A DNA stretch of 64,000 bases from Mycolicibacterium sp. P9-64 (GCF_008329605.1 NZ_NPKO01000004.1:434001-498000); one strand, 5' to 3'; positions 45,752 to 54,968 are shown, counted from the stretch's first letter. Numbers and translations: made by a program. Notes: a model not told the origin generated them from the sequence alone.

Positions 45752-46489
45752 CTAGACGGTGAACCCGCCGTCGACGTTCCAGTTCGCGCCGGTGATGTAT
45801 GCGGCGTCCGGTCCTGCCAGATATGCGACCACACCGGCGACGTCACTCGGGTGACCGTAACGACCAAGCGCCATCACTTGCCTTGCCGCGTCGGCAAATT
45901 CACCCTCCGGTGGGTTCATGTCCGTGGCGATCGGGCCCGGTTGAACGTTGTTGACGGTGATGCCCCGCGGGCCGAGCTCACGCGCCAGGCCGCGCGTCAA
46001 ACCGGCAACCGCCCCCTTGCTCATGGCGTAGACCGACATGCCGGGGTTGGGCACCCGGTCGGCGTTGATGCTGCCGATGTTGATGATGCGGCCCGCGTCA
46101 CCGAGGTGTGGGACGGCCCGTTGGATGGCGGCGAACACGCCACGGACGTTGATCGCGACGAGGCGGTCGAACTGCTCCATCGGGAACGTCTCGACGTCGC
46201 CGATGTACGCCACGCCCGCGTTGTTGACCAGGATGTCCAACCCGCCAAGTTTCGCGACGGCCTCGTCGACGGACCGGGCGACCTGCTCGGGGTCACCGCT
46301 GTCGGCCTGGATGGCGACGGCGGTACCGCCGCTGGAGGTGACGTCGGCGGTGAGCTTTTCGGCCTCCGCGGCCGACGCGCCATAGGTGAACGCGACGGCG
46401 GCGCCCTCGGCGGCCAGCCGTCGCACGATCTCGGCCCCGATACCTCGCGATGCACCGGTAACCAACGCTCGCCGCCCAGTCAGAGTCAT
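45752..46489 (-). CDS. Short-chain dehydrogenase/reductase (SDR, FabG-like)
   Basis: This 245-residue protein has the TGASRGIG motif (residues 10-17), NNAG near residue 88, Ser in INIGSINA, and the YAMSKG catalytic Tyr-Lys pair. The C-terminus GANWNVDGGF is typical of the FabG-like 3-oxoacyl reductase group. The start ATG 46489 is 18 bp from a perfect 16-bp palindrome that lies between it and the DapB-like gene. A specific substrate cannot be assigned. Confidence 0.88.
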   Translation of the reverse strand: MTLTGRRALVTGASRGIGAEIVRRLAAEGAAVAFTYGASAAEAEKLTADVTSSGGTAVAIQADSGDPEQVARSVDEAVAKLGGLDILVNNAGVAYIGDVETFPMEQFDRLVAINVRGVFAAIQRAVPHLGDAGRIINIGSINADRVPNPGMSVYAMSKGAVAGLTRGLARELGPRGITVNNVQPGPIATDMNPPEGEFADAARQVMALGRYGHPSDVAGVVAYLAGPDAAYITGANWNVDGGFTV

Positions 46490-46507
46490 GTCGTCTTCCT
46501 TCCCTGC

Positions 46508-46523
46508 CGGTTCGATCGAACCG
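46508..46523. promoter_or_regulatory. 16-bp perfect palindrome in a divergent promoter region
   Basis: CGGTTCGATCGAACCG is a perfect 16-bp inverted repeat between the SDR gene (start 46489) and the DapB-like gene (start 46588). The position suits a regulator of both genes, but no regulator gene is adjacent. Confidence 0.7.
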
Positions 46524-46587
46524 AAACATCCCCAAATACTGCCCCCTCGTGGTGAAGTCCGAACGAGGACCTACTGAAAGGCATCAA

Positions 46588-47661
46588 GTGAGCAAACGAG
46601 TTGTGGTCTGGGGTACCGGTTTCGTCGGAAAGATGGTGATCGCCGAGATCGTCAAGCACCCAGAGTTCGAACTCATCGGCGTCGGCGTCAGCAACCCCGA
46701 GAAGGCGGGTCGCGACGTCGGCGAGATCTGCAGTCTGGGCCGGTCGTTGGGCCTGAACGCCACCGACGACGTCGACGCGCTGATCGCGCTGCGGCCCGAC
46801 GCGCTGGTGCACTACGGGCCGACCGCAGCTCACGCCGACGACAACATCGCGCTCATCACCAAGTTCCTGCGGGCAGGCATCGACGTCTGTTCGACGTCCA
46901 TGACGCCATGGGTGTGGCCGAAGATGCACCTGAACCCGCCCAACTGGATTCAGCCGATCACCGACGCCTGCGAGGCGGGGCAGTCGTCGTGCTTCACCAC
47001 CGGCATCGATCCCGGCTTCGCCAACGACCTCTTCCCGTTGACACTGATGGGCCTGACGTCCGAGGTTCGCAAGGTGCGGGCCTCCGAGCTGCTGGACTAC
47101 ACCAACTACGAGGGGGACTACGAATTCGAGATGGGCATCGGCAAGCCGCCGGAGCACCGGCCGCTGCTCGAGACGCCCGACATCCTCGTCTTCGCCTGGG
47201 GCGCAACCGTTCCGATGATCGCGGCCGCAGCGGGCATCGAGCTCGACGAGATCACGACCACCTGGGACAAGTGGGTCACCCCCAACGAGCGCAAGACCGC
47301 GAAGGGCATCATCCCGGCGGGCAACGTCGCCGCGGTGCGATTCACCATCAACGGTGTCTACAAGGGCGAGACCCGAATCCAGCTCGAGCACGTGAACCGG
47401 ATCGGTGACGACGCTGCACCGGACTGGCCGTCGGGCAACGAGAACGACGTCTACCGCGTGGACATCGAGGGCACCCCGAGCATCTTCCAGGAGACCGCGT
47501 TCCGGTTCACCGACGGTTCCGGCCGCGACGCCGCAGCCGCCGGCTGCCTGGCCACGGGGCTTCGCGCTCTGAACGCGGTACCCGCCGTCAACGACCTGCC
47601 GCCGGGTTGGGTGACCCCACTGGATCTCCCCTTGATCGGGGGAGCGGGCACAATTCGATGA
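46588..47661 (+). CDS. DapB-fold NAD(P)-dependent oxidoreductase
   Basis: This 357-residue protein starts at GTG 46588 (VSKRVVVWGTGFVGKMV) with GAAAGG about 8 bp ahead. The first 160 residues form a Rossmann domain with the nucleotide-binding GTGFVG motif and a segment like dihydrodipicolinate reductase (PDALVHYGPTAAH, GIDVCSTS). The C-terminal domain differs from true DapB, which is shorter (about 245 residues). Proteins of this type are reductases of unknown substrate, common in mycobacteria. The next gene begins 2 bp after its stop. Confidence 0.8.
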   Translation: MSKRVVVWGTGFVGKMVIAEIVKHPEFELIGVGVSNPEKAGRDVGEICSLGRSLGLNATDDVDALIALRPDALVHYGPTAAHADDNIALITKFLRAGIDVCSTSMTPWVWPKMHLNPPNWIQPITDACEAGQSSCFTTGIDPGFANDLFPLTLMGLTSEVRKVRASELLDYTNYEGDYEFEMGIGKPPEHRPLLETPDILVFAWGATVPMIAAAAGIELDEITTTWDKWVTPNERKTAKGIIPAGNVAAVRFTINGVYKGETRIQLEHVNRIGDDAAPDWPSGNENDVYRVDIEGTPSIFQETAFRFTDGSGRDAAAAGCLATGLRALNAVPAVNDLPPGWVTPLDLPLIGGAGTIR

Positions 47662-47662
47662 C

Positions 47663-49378
47663 GTGGCAGACGGCATAGGGCTCTCGGTCGGCGCCGCCAC
47701 CCTGCGAGGGGTGGTGGTCGACCGAACCGCGGTGACCCGCACGGCGGTACTGACGTTGTATCCGCACCGGCCACCCGAAGTCGGTTTGCCGGCCGAGAAC
47801 CCCAACCTGGCCGAGCGCGGCCTCATCATCAACGACTTCGTCGACCGGGTCGGCGATCCGGTGGGCATCGTCGCGTCCGACGGCTCCTCGCACCGCGCCG
47901 ACGCACTTCTCGGCGACGCCCTGCGTGCCACGCTCTACGCCGTGACCAGGGGCCAACCGCCTGCGGGACCGGTGGGCGTCGCACACCCGGCCCACTGGGG
48001 GCCGGCCGCAGTCGCCGCCCTGCGCGGCGCACTGGCTGCGATACCCGAGTTCGGCGCGGCACATCCCCCGTCGCTTCGCTCGCCCCAGGCGCCCTTGGTG
48101 TCCGACGCCGTTGCCGCGCTGACGGCATTGCAGCGCGACCCCGGCGTGCCCGCCCGCGGCATCATCGCGGTGTGTGACTTCGGAGCCACTGGTACCAGCG
48201 TCACGCTGGCCGACGCCGCGCACGGGTTCGCGCCCCTCGCTCCGACGGTCCGATACACCGACCTGTCCGGTGATCTGATCGATCAGGCCCTGCTCACCCA
48301 CGTGCTCGCCGACCTCTCCGCGGCGGGAGCGGTGGACCTGTCGGGAACCTCGGCCATCGGGTCACTGTCGAAGCTGCGGTCCCAGTGCCGGGGAGCCAAG
48401 GAGCGGCTGTCGACCGCCGCAGTGGCCTCCATGCCCGCCGAACTGCCCGGACGCAGCGGCGAGGTGCGCGTCACGCGCAACGAACTCGACGACACCATCC
48501 GCGGACCCCTTGCCGGGTTCATCGAAGAACTACGGGATGCGTTGCAGCGCAGCGGAGTCCGGCCCGGCGATCTGGTTGCGGTCGCGTCGATCGGCGGTGG
48601 CGCGCGCATTCCGCTGATCACGACGACGCTGTCGGAGCATCTTCGGGTTCCGGTGGTCACGTCTGCGCAGCCCGAACTGGCCGCTGCGATCGGTGCCGGG
48701 CTGAGGGCCGTCCGCGGCACCGTCGAAGAAGGCGCCACGTCGATCGCGGTGCTGCCACCCGTCGCCGTGCAGGCCGAGTCCTTGGCTCCCGCGGCGCTGG
48801 CGTGGTCGGATGCCCAGGACCTCCCCGCGGTAGCCGAATATGCCGATGTGCCCGCTGCCGCTCACGAAGCGGGTCCCCGTCCCCAACTCGCGTTCGACGC
48901 GCCAGACGACGACGACCCGTTGGTGGTCGCTCCAGTGCCCTGGTATCGCACCCCGACCGCCGTCATGACCGCAGGCGTCGTGGTGCTGTTGGCGGCGATC
49001 GCCGGGGCCGTCGTCCTGTTGACGGGCCGGGGCGACGAGCCGAAACCGTCCGTCATCACCGGCACCACCACGTCATCGACACCGACGACGACGGCGTCCG
49101 CGCCCGCTCCCGCGCCGCCGCCCGCTCCGCCACCGGTGACTGAGACGCGCACCGAAACCCGTCGGCCGGCGCCGCCCGCGACCGTCACGCAGACGCAACC
49201 GCCACCGCCGCCGCCGCCAACCTCGGAGCCGCCGCCGCCGCCCCCGACGACGGAACCGCCGCCGCCGACCACCGAGCCGCCGCCGTGGAGCCCGACACCG
49301 CCATATCCGACGATCCCCGGCCTGCCGTGGGTGCCGTTGCCCGGTGGCCAGCCTCAACCGGTACCGGCGGTACCGTGA
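47663..49378 (+). CDS. Hsp70-like actin-fold protein with membrane helix and proline-rich tail
   Basis: This 571-residue protein starts at a GTG 2 bp after the upstream gene stop. The first 370 residues show the actin/Hsp70 ATPase pattern: GLSVGAATLRG (phosphate-1-like), VCDFGATGTSVTL (phosphate-2-like) and VASIGGGARIPLI near residue 311 (adenosine motif). A single membrane helix follows about 435-452 (VMTAGVVVLLAAIAGAVVLL), then a tail rich in Pro and Thr (about 110 residues) outside the membrane. There is no substrate-binding domain. Such proteins may link a cytoplasmic ATPase to the cell wall. Function unknown. Confidence 0.75.
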   Translation: MADGIGLSVGAATLRGVVVDRTAVTRTAVLTLYPHRPPEVGLPAENPNLAERGLIINDFVDRVGDPVGIVASDGSSHRADALLGDALRATLYAVTRGQPPAGPVGVAHPAHWGPAAVAALRGALAAIPEFGAAHPPSLRSPQAPLVSDAVAALTALQRDPGVPARGIIAVCDFGATGTSVTLADAAHGFAPLAPTVRYTDLSGDLIDQALLTHVLADLSAAGAVDLSGTSAIGSLSKLRSQCRGAKERLSTAAVASMPAELPGRSGEVRVTRNELDDTIRGPLAGFIEELRDALQRSGVRPGDLVAVASIGGGARIPLITTTLSEHLRVPVVTSAQPELAAAIGAGLRAVRGTVEEGATSIAVLPPVAVQAESLAPAALAWSDAQDLPAVAEYADVPAAAHEAGPRPQLAFDAPDDDDPLVVAPVPWYRTPTAVMTAGVVVLLAAIAGAVVLLTGRGDEPKPSVITGTTTSSTPTTTASAPAPAPPPAPPPVTETRTETRRPAPPATVTQTQPPPPPPPTSEPPPPPPTTEPPPPTTEPPPWSPTPPYPTIPGLPWVPLPGGQPQPVPAVP

Positions 49379-49406
49379 CGTTCCGGATCCCGCTAGGCTC
49401 TGCGCC

Positions 49407-51170
49407 ATGACTGACCGAACGGACGGCTTGCTCTTCGATCCGAACACCTACGACCCGCAGCAGTTCGACGCGGAAACCCGCAGGTTGCTGCGGGCGACGA
49501 TCGACTGGTTCGAGGGGCAGGGCAAGAAGCGCATCCTCGACGACGATCTCACCGCGCAGTGGCCCGCTGACTTCGTCGAGTTCGTCAAGCGCGAGAAGCT
49601 GTTCGCAACGTTCCTCACGCCGTCCGAGTTCGCCGACGGCAACCCGAACAAGCGCTGGGACGCCGCGCGCAACGCCGCGCTCGCCGAGATCTTCGGCTTC
49701 TATGGCCTGACTTACTGGTACACCGAGCAGGTCACCATCCTCGGCCTCGGCCCGATCTGGCAGAGCGAGAACAAGGACGCCAAGCTCAAGGCGGCCGACG
49801 ACCTCGAGGCCGGAGAGGTGATGGCGTTCGGGCTGTCCGAGCGCGAGCACGGCGCCGACGTCTACAACACCGACATGGTGCTCACCCCGGCCAGCGAGGA
49901 GGACCGTGCCAACGGCATCCTCTACCGAGCGACGGGGGAGAAGTACTACATCGGCAACGGCAACGTCGCCAGCATGGTGTCGGTGTTCGCGCGGCGGGCA
50001 AGTGCCGAGGGCGGTGTTGAAGAAAGAGACGACGCATACGTCTTCTTCGCCGCCGACAGCCAGCACGAGAACTACCACCTGGTCGGCAACGTCGTGCACA
50101 TGCAGATCTACGTGAGCACCTTCCGGCTGGAGAACTACCCGGTCCGCGCCGAGGACATCCTGCACACCGGCGTGGAAGCCTTTGCCGCCGCGCTGAATAC
50201 GGTCAACGTCGGCAAGTTCAACCTCTGTTCGGCCTCGATCGGCATGGCTGAGCATGCCTTCTACGAGGCCATCACCCACGCGCAGAACCGCATTCTCTAC
50301 GGCAACCCGGTCACCGACTTCAGTCACGTGCGGGCCAACTTCGTCGACTCCTACGCGCGGATGATCGCGATGAAGGCGTTCAGCAGGCGCGCGGTTGACT
50401 ACTTCCGCAGCGCCAGCCTCGAGGACCGGCGGTACCTGCTGTTCAACCCGATGACCAAGGCCAAGGTCACGATGGAGGGCGAGACCGTCATGCGACTGCT
50501 GCATGACGTGGTGGCCGCCAAGGGGTACGAGAAGAACACCATGTTCCGCGAGGTTGCGCAGCTGATGGGCTGCCTACCCCGCCTGGAGGGCACGGTGCAC
50601 GTCAACGTCGGCCTGGTGCTGAAGTTCATGCCGAACTACATGCTCAATCCGCTTGAGTACCCGGCGATCCCGATCCGCGACGACCCGAGTGACGACGTCT
50701 TCTTCTGGAAGCAGGGACCGACTCGCGGTGCCGGCCAGATCCGGTTCGCCGATTGGACGCCGGTGTACACCGAGCACGCTCGCATCCCGAACGTTGCGCG
50801 GTTCTTCGAGCAAGCATTGGCCTTCAAGGAGCTGCTCCTGACCGCCGCGCCGGACGCCGACCAGCAGAAGGACCTGGACTTCCTGCTCAACGTCGGGCAC
50901 CTGTTCTCGCTGATCGTCTACGGGCAGCTGATCCTGGAGCAGGCGGCACTGACGGGGCTCGACGACGACATCGTCGATCAGATCTTCGCCTTCCAGATCA
51001 ACGACTTCAACACCTATGCCGTTGCACTGCAAGGCAAGCCGACCTCGACCCAGGCGCAGCAGGACTGGGCCCTTGGAGCGATCCGCAAGCCGGTGGCCGA
51101 CGCCGCCCGGTTCAATCGGGTGTGGGAGCGGGTCAAGGCGTACGACGGTGCCTACGAGATGGCGCCCTGA
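49407..51170 (+). CDS. fadE: Large acyl-CoA dehydrogenase (FadE)
   Basis: This 587-residue protein starts at ATG 49407 (MTDRTDGLLFDPNTY). It is longer than the 380-residue ACAD and belongs to the larger class with an extra C-terminal domain. The FAD-binding segments MAFGLSEREHGADVYNTD (near 137) and EKYYIGNGNVASM are clear. Helical segments 250-440 form the ACAD core and about 130 residues follow it. The ACAD catalytic glutamate is in the conserved helical region, but I cannot place it by eye. It lies beside a non-related protein and its operon partner is unclear. Acyl substrate unknown. Confidence 0.85.
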   Translation: MTDRTDGLLFDPNTYDPQQFDAETRRLLRATIDWFEGQGKKRILDDDLTAQWPADFVEFVKREKLFATFLTPSEFADGNPNKRWDAARNAALAEIFGFYGLTYWYTEQVTILGLGPIWQSENKDAKLKAADDLEAGEVMAFGLSEREHGADVYNTDMVLTPASEEDRANGILYRATGEKYYIGNGNVASMVSVFARRASAEGGVEERDDAYVFFAADSQHENYHLVGNVVHMQIYVSTFRLENYPVRAEDILHTGVEAFAAALNTVNVGKFNLCSASIGMAEHAFYEAITHAQNRILYGNPVTDFSHVRANFVDSYARMIAMKAFSRRAVDYFRSASLEDRRYLLFNPMTKAKVTMEGETVMRLLHDVVAAKGYEKNTMFREVAQLMGCLPRLEGTVHVNVGLVLKFMPNYMLNPLEYPAIPIRDDPSDDVFFWKQGPTRGAGQIRFADWTPVYTEHARIPNVARFFEQALAFKELLLTAAPDADQQKDLDFLLNVGHLFSLIVYGQLILEQAALTGLDDDIVDQIFAFQINDFNTYAVALQGKPTSTQAQQDWALGAIRKPVADAARFNRVWERVKAYDGAYEMAP

Positions 51171-51176
51171 CTGAGA

Positions 51177-51797
51177 TCAGACCATCTCGGGAACCCGTAG
51201 GTGGGCGATCAACAACTCGAAGTCGTGCTCTTCGACGATCTGGGCGGCCGCTTCCCCGGACACCGAACCCCTTAGTCGGTCCATCTCGGCATGGTTGCGT
51301 TCCATCGCGTCGGCGCTCTCGTAGGCCACCGATGACACGCCGCGGCCGGATGTCCTGTCCACCAACAGACTTGCGCTGCAGTGCCCTTCCAATTCCTGCA
51401 TCGCAGGCAGGGCTGCCTTGAAGACCTCGATGCCCGCGTCCACCTGGTTGGGATCGACGTTGGCCCAGGTCACCCGGACGCAGGCACCGTCGCCGGCCTC
51501 GCGTTCACGGTGCAGGACCGCGATCTCCCATTCCTCGACGGTTGGGCTGCCGCCACCGAAGATCTCGGCGGCGCGGCTCCGGACCTGTTCAACAGCCCGT
51601 GCGCTCGCGCGCATGGCATCCTCGGATCCCCACGCGCTGGTGATGATGCAGCGACCGGATGACCGATCGGCCAGCAGGGACAGCCCGATGTAGCCATCGA
51701 GGCCTTCGAGCAGGGGCATCACCTTGTCGCGGACGTAGGCAATGCCTGCGTCGACGGATGAGGGCATTGCCTCCATGGTTGTCGTTCGTGCGTACAC
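51177..51797 (-). CDS. Duplicated dimeric alpha-beta barrel (ABM-like) protein
   Basis: This 206-residue protein has two copies of a roughly 100-residue ferredoxin-like unit. Copy 1 contains YARTTTMEAMPSSVDAGIAY and GLSLLADRSSGRCIITSAW; copy 2 contains VRVTWANVDPNQVDAGIEVF and SASLLVDRTSGRGVSSVAY. The repeat 'LLxDRxSGR' marks each. This is the pattern of antibiotic-biosynthesis-monooxygenase-like barrels, here as a single-chain dimer. The GTG start at 51797 is needed for the first beta strand. Function unknown. Confidence 0.75.
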   Translation of the reverse strand: MYARTTTMEAMPSSVDAGIAYVRDKVMPLLEGLDGYIGLSLLADRSSGRCIITSAWGSEDAMRASARAVEQVRSRAAEIFGGGSPTVEEWEIAVLHREREAGDGACVRVTWANVDPNQVDAGIEVFKAALPAMQELEGHCSASLLVDRTSGRGVSSVAYESADAMERNHAEMDRLRGSVSGEAAAQIVEEHDFELLIAHLRVPEMV

Positions 51798-51891
51798 AAT
51801 CTGCCTCCTCTGGACGGGGCAGCGTCTCGACGGCGCCGCCGTCGGATTTCATCGTCCTCCGCCGGAAGTCCGGTGGCAATGCACGCGCGTG

Positions 51892-52200
51892 TCAGATCTG
51901 GCCGCGGCGCCGAGTCCCGATCACCGCCGAGCGCGGCAATCGGCCGGCCCGCGAGTGACCGGCCAGCCGGTCACCGTCGACCACCACGTCGAACGCCAGA
52001 TTCAGTCGCATCGGCTTGGTCACCGACTGACTCCAGGTAACCCGAGGCCAGGTGACGGTGAGGTCATGAAGCGGAACGGTGTCGCCCTTGAGCGTCGCCG
52101 AACCAGCCAGTGCGCCTTCGGATTCCGTGAACTCGTAGACCACGGCCATCGACCCGATCGGCGTCTTGATGGTGACATCCCATTCACCGATGATGGTCAT
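51892..52200 (-). CDS. Small hypothetical protein, beta-rich
   Basis: This 102-residue protein starts at ATG 52200, overlapping the DJ-1 gene stop by 4 bp. Strands such as IIGEWDVTIKTPIGSMAVVYEF and the alternating pattern to ADVVVDGDRL-like segments suggest a small beta-barrel. The C-terminus is basic (RLPRSAVIGTRRRG). It is co-transcribed with the DJ-1 gene. No family recognised. Confidence 0.65.
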   Translation of the reverse strand: MTIIGEWDVTIKTPIGSMAVVYEFTESEGALAGSATLKGDTVPLHDLTVTWPRVTWSQSVTKPMRLNLAFDVVVDGDRLAGHSRAGRLPRSAVIGTRRRGQI

Positions 52201-52823
52201 TTCCACACCGTTCCCCGTCGCTCGTACTCGAACAGCTCCTCGACCGCGATCGCAACACGCGGACCGTAGCTCCGCTCGAGCAGATGCAGCGCGAGGTCCA
52301 GTCCGGAGGTCACCCCGCCCGCAGTGACGAGGTCGCCGTCGTCGACCACCCGCGCGTGAACCACGTTGACACCCGTCGCCTCCAACACGTCGAGGCCGAG
52401 TACATGGGTGACCGCGTTGCGACCCTCGATGAGTCCGGCCATCGCCAGGGCCAGCGACCCGCCGCAGACGGTCGCCACCGTGACATCGGGATTGGCCATC
52501 GCCTGGCGCATCAACGGGACCGCCGCCGTCTCACCGAAGCGGGCGAGCAGTACCGGGATGGTGTCGACCTGGTCGGGATCGCCGTCCACCGGACCACTCG
52601 CACCTGGCACGATGACGAAGCCGGGCTTGTCGGGATCGAGCGCGGCCGTGGCGTTCAGGACCAGACCGCGCGTTCCGCTGACCACCGGCCGTGGCCCCTC
52701 GGCGGATACCAGCTCGACCGTCAGTGCGCCGCCCACCGCTGCACTGCCTGCGGCGAGCACCTCGAACGGGGCGATGACGTCGAGCGGGTCGAAGCCGTCG
52801 AACAACACCAACTGTGCATGCAT
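52197..52823 (-). CDS. DJ-1/PfpI-family protein (glutamine amidotransferase-like)
   Basis: This 208-residue protein starts at ATG 52823 (MHAQLVLFDGFDPLDVIAPF). The nucleophile-elbow cysteine is in TVATVCGGSLALAMAGL (near residue 112), and the pattern VSGTRGLVLNATAAL is family typical. A catalytic histidine follows in AVTHVLGLD. It is divergent from a GlxA-type AraC regulator (start 52916) that itself has a DJ-1-like domain. The pair may share a regulatory or detoxifying role. Hydratase (isocyanide hydratase-like) activity is possible. Confidence 0.82.
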   Translation of the reverse strand: MHAQLVLFDGFDPLDVIAPFEVLAAGSAAVGGALTVELVSAEGPRPVVSGTRGLVLNATAALDPDKPGFVIVPGASGPVDGDPDQVDTIPVLLARFGETAAVPLMRQAMANPDVTVATVCGGSLALAMAGLIEGRNAVTHVLGLDVLEATGVNVVHARVVDDGDLVTAGGVTSGLDLALHLLERSYGPRVAIAVEELFEYERRGTVWK

Positions 52824-52915
52824 GCCGTCATCGTGACCGCCGAATGTCAGGCTCGAACAGTGGCCAGAATGACATGAATCGCCGGGATATTGCCACTGCC
52901 TGCTACCGTCCGGAG

Positions 52916-53878
52916 ATGCACACCGTGGCCGTCGTCGCCCTTCCCGACACCATCGCCTTCGATCTCGCCACGCCCGTCGAGGTGTTCGGTCAAGTCCGAT
53001 TGGCATCGGGCCGCGCGGGCTATCGGGTGGTGGTGTGCGGAACCGATTCCATCGTCTCCGCAGGGGCGCTGCGCATCGCCACCGACCACGGACTCGAGGT
53101 CCTTGCCGCCGCGGACACCATCGTCGTACCCGGCCGCTACGACGTGACCGACCCAACGCCGCCGGCCGTGCTCGCCGCGTTGCGCGACGCCTTCGCCCGC
53201 GGCACCCGCATGGCGTCGATCTGCTCCGGCGCCTTCACTCTGGCCGCCGCAGGACTCCTCGACGGCCGGCGCGCGACGACACACTGGCGGGCCGCCGACG
53301 CGTTCCGCGCCATGTTCCCCGCGGTGCACCTCGACCCCGACGTGCTCTACGTCGACGAGGACCAGGTACTCACCTCGGCAGGCGCGTCGGCAGGCCTCGA
53401 TTTGTGCCTGCACATGGTGCAGCGCGACCACGGTGCCGCGGTCGCGGCCGACGCCGCGAGGAACGCGGTGGCGCCGCTGCACCGCAGCGGGGGCCAGGCA
53501 CAGTTCATTCTGCGAAATCGACCTGTCGCCAATCACCAGGCGGAGCGCACCGAGTTGGACGACGTGCTGGCCTGGATCGAGCGCGAGGCACACCGCGAGG
53601 TCGTGCTTGCCGACATCGCTGCGCACGCCGCGGTCAGCGTCCGCACGCTCAACCGCCGATTCCAGGCCGAGACCGGGCAGACCCCGATGCAGTGGTTGAC
53701 CGGTGTCCGGGTACGTCACGCGCAACAGCTGCTGGAGACGACGTCGTATGGCGTCGAAAAGATCGGCCGCGACGTCGGGTTTAGCTCACCGGCCAACTTC
53801 CGGGAGCAGTTCCGCAGGCTTACCGGGGTGGCACCGCAGAACTACCGCAACACCTTTCGCGAGCGCATCGCAGGCTAG
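52916..53878 (+). CDS. GlxA-type AraC-family regulator with DJ-1-like domain
   Basis: This 320-residue protein starts at ATG 52916 (MHTVAVVALPDTIAFDLATP). The N-terminal DJ-1/PfpI-like domain (residues 1-180) has the cysteine in MASICSGAFTLAAAGLL, where regulators of this group often use it for sensing. The C-terminal AraC domain (about 220-315) contains VLADIAAHAAVSVRTLNRRF and IGRDVGFSSPANFREQFRRLTG. It is divergent from the DJ-1 gene. The intergenic region (92 bp) has a CAGTGGC/GCCACTG pair. It probably controls the divergent genes. Confidence 0.88.
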   Translation: MHTVAVVALPDTIAFDLATPVEVFGQVRLASGRAGYRVVVCGTDSIVSAGALRIATDHGLEVLAAADTIVVPGRYDVTDPTPPAVLAALRDAFARGTRMASICSGAFTLAAAGLLDGRRATTHWRAADAFRAMFPAVHLDPDVLYVDEDQVLTSAGASAGLDLCLHMVQRDHGAAVAADAARNAVAPLHRSGGQAQFILRNRPVANHQAERTELDDVLAWIEREAHREVVLADIAAHAAVSVRTLNRRFQAETGQTPMQWLTGVRVRHAQQLLETTSYGVEKIGRDVGFSSPANFREQFRRLTGVAPQNYRNTFRERIAG

Positions 53879-53879
53879 C

Positions 53880-54968
53880 TCAGTGGTGGCTGCGTTCCTT
53901 CTTCTCGATGACCACCAACGCCAGCGGTATCCGCATCTGCTCGGGCGCTGCGGCGAACCGCGCCCTGACCCCGTACTCGAGCTCGTTGAGGACCAGTTCC
54001 CGATGACCCGCATCGCGTTCGTGCAGCGCAGGCAGTAGCGCGGGGAACGTCGCCGCGCGCAGGAATGCCGCCCACTGCGCGCCGAGAGCAGTAGCGTCCT
54101 CGTCGATCTGGTACTGAGCCCAGAAACGGTCCTCGGCCCCGAAGATCTCGAGGTGCTGGATCGTCAGCCGCTCGAAGGTGCCCGACGGCGCGAACGGGGA
54201 CAGGAAGTCGCGCTCGCGCCGCCCGACGATCGGGATGGACATCTGGTGCACTTCGGCCTCGGTGATCAGATTGCGGGCCGACATCTCGACGAGCGTCTCC
54301 ATCACCGCGTCCAGCAGTGGTCGGTAGCCGACGTCGCCGTCCTCGTCGACCGCCAGCGTCATCACCACCAGCCGCCCCCCAGGGGCCAGTTCGCGACCGC
54401 GGAACGCGACGAATTCGTGCCAGTCGTGTGCGGCCTGTTTGGCGTAGAGGGTGCGGGTGTTCTCGTCGCGGGTGGACGACACCACGACGTGATCGGGAAT
54501 GGGGGCAGGCACCCTTCCCAGCCACAGAATCGACCACGACGACCAGGCCAGGTTCACGCTGTTGGACGGCAGGATCTGGGTGTAGAACGAGCGCCCCACC
54601 GCCGACGCGAATGTCGCGGGGTCCTTCTTGAGATAGGTGTCGGGGTCGTCGCTCAACGTGCGGAAGAGTTCGGTGAAGTCGTTCTGGGGCACGTCGGTGT
54701 GCGTGACCAGCACCGAGTGCTCGGGCCGGGTTCGCGCGCGGAACCTGCCGATCGCGGCGCCAATGGGCAGAAGCGAGTTGTGTCCGTTCGCCGCGCCGTA
54801 GTCGGCGATGACGATGGGGCGCGGCGACCCGGGGATGGGCACCACGTCGGCGGCCTGCTCGAAAAGTGTTATCGCCCGCCGCAATCCGGCGGCCTGCAGC
54901 CGCGAACCCGCGGTGTAGGAGCCGCTGTCAACCGGCTCCGGCCGCACCACGATGCTCGATTCGGGCAT
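53880..54968 (-). CDS. SABATH-type SAM-dependent carboxyl methyltransferase
   Basis: This 362-residue protein matches the SABATH family (salicylate, benzoate and jasmonate methyltransferases of plants) by its pattern. The SAM-binding part is VIADYGAANGHNSLL (near 52-66). The conserved HTDVPQNDFTELFRTL segment (near 89-106) and the WSSWSILWLGRVP segment (near 141-153) follow. The start ATG 54968 is preceded by a GC-rich region. SABATH enzymes methylate carboxylic acids of small molecules. Members in bacteria are few. Acceptor not known. Confidence 0.78.
   Translation of the reverse strand: MPESSIVVRPEPVDSGSYTAGSRLQAAGLRRAITLFEQAADVVPIPGSPRPIVIADYGAANGHNSLLPIGAAIGRFRARTRPEHSVLVTHTDVPQNDFTELFRTLSDDPDTYLKKDPATFASAVGRSFYTQILPSNSVNLAWSSWSILWLGRVPAPIPDHVVVSSTRDENTRTLYAKQAAHDWHEFVAFRGRELAPGGRLVVMTLAVDEDGDVGYRPLLDAVMETLVEMSARNLITEAEVHQMSIPIVGRRERDFLSPFAPSGTFERLTIQHLEIFGAEDRFWAQYQIDEDATALGAQWAAFLRAATFPALLPALHERDAGHRELVLNELEYGVRARFAAAPEQMRIPLALVVIEKKERSHH

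Noticed and set aside
49185..50504. Minus-strand frame opposite the large acyl-CoA dehydrogenase
   Set aside because: It crosses two real genes and has no family features.
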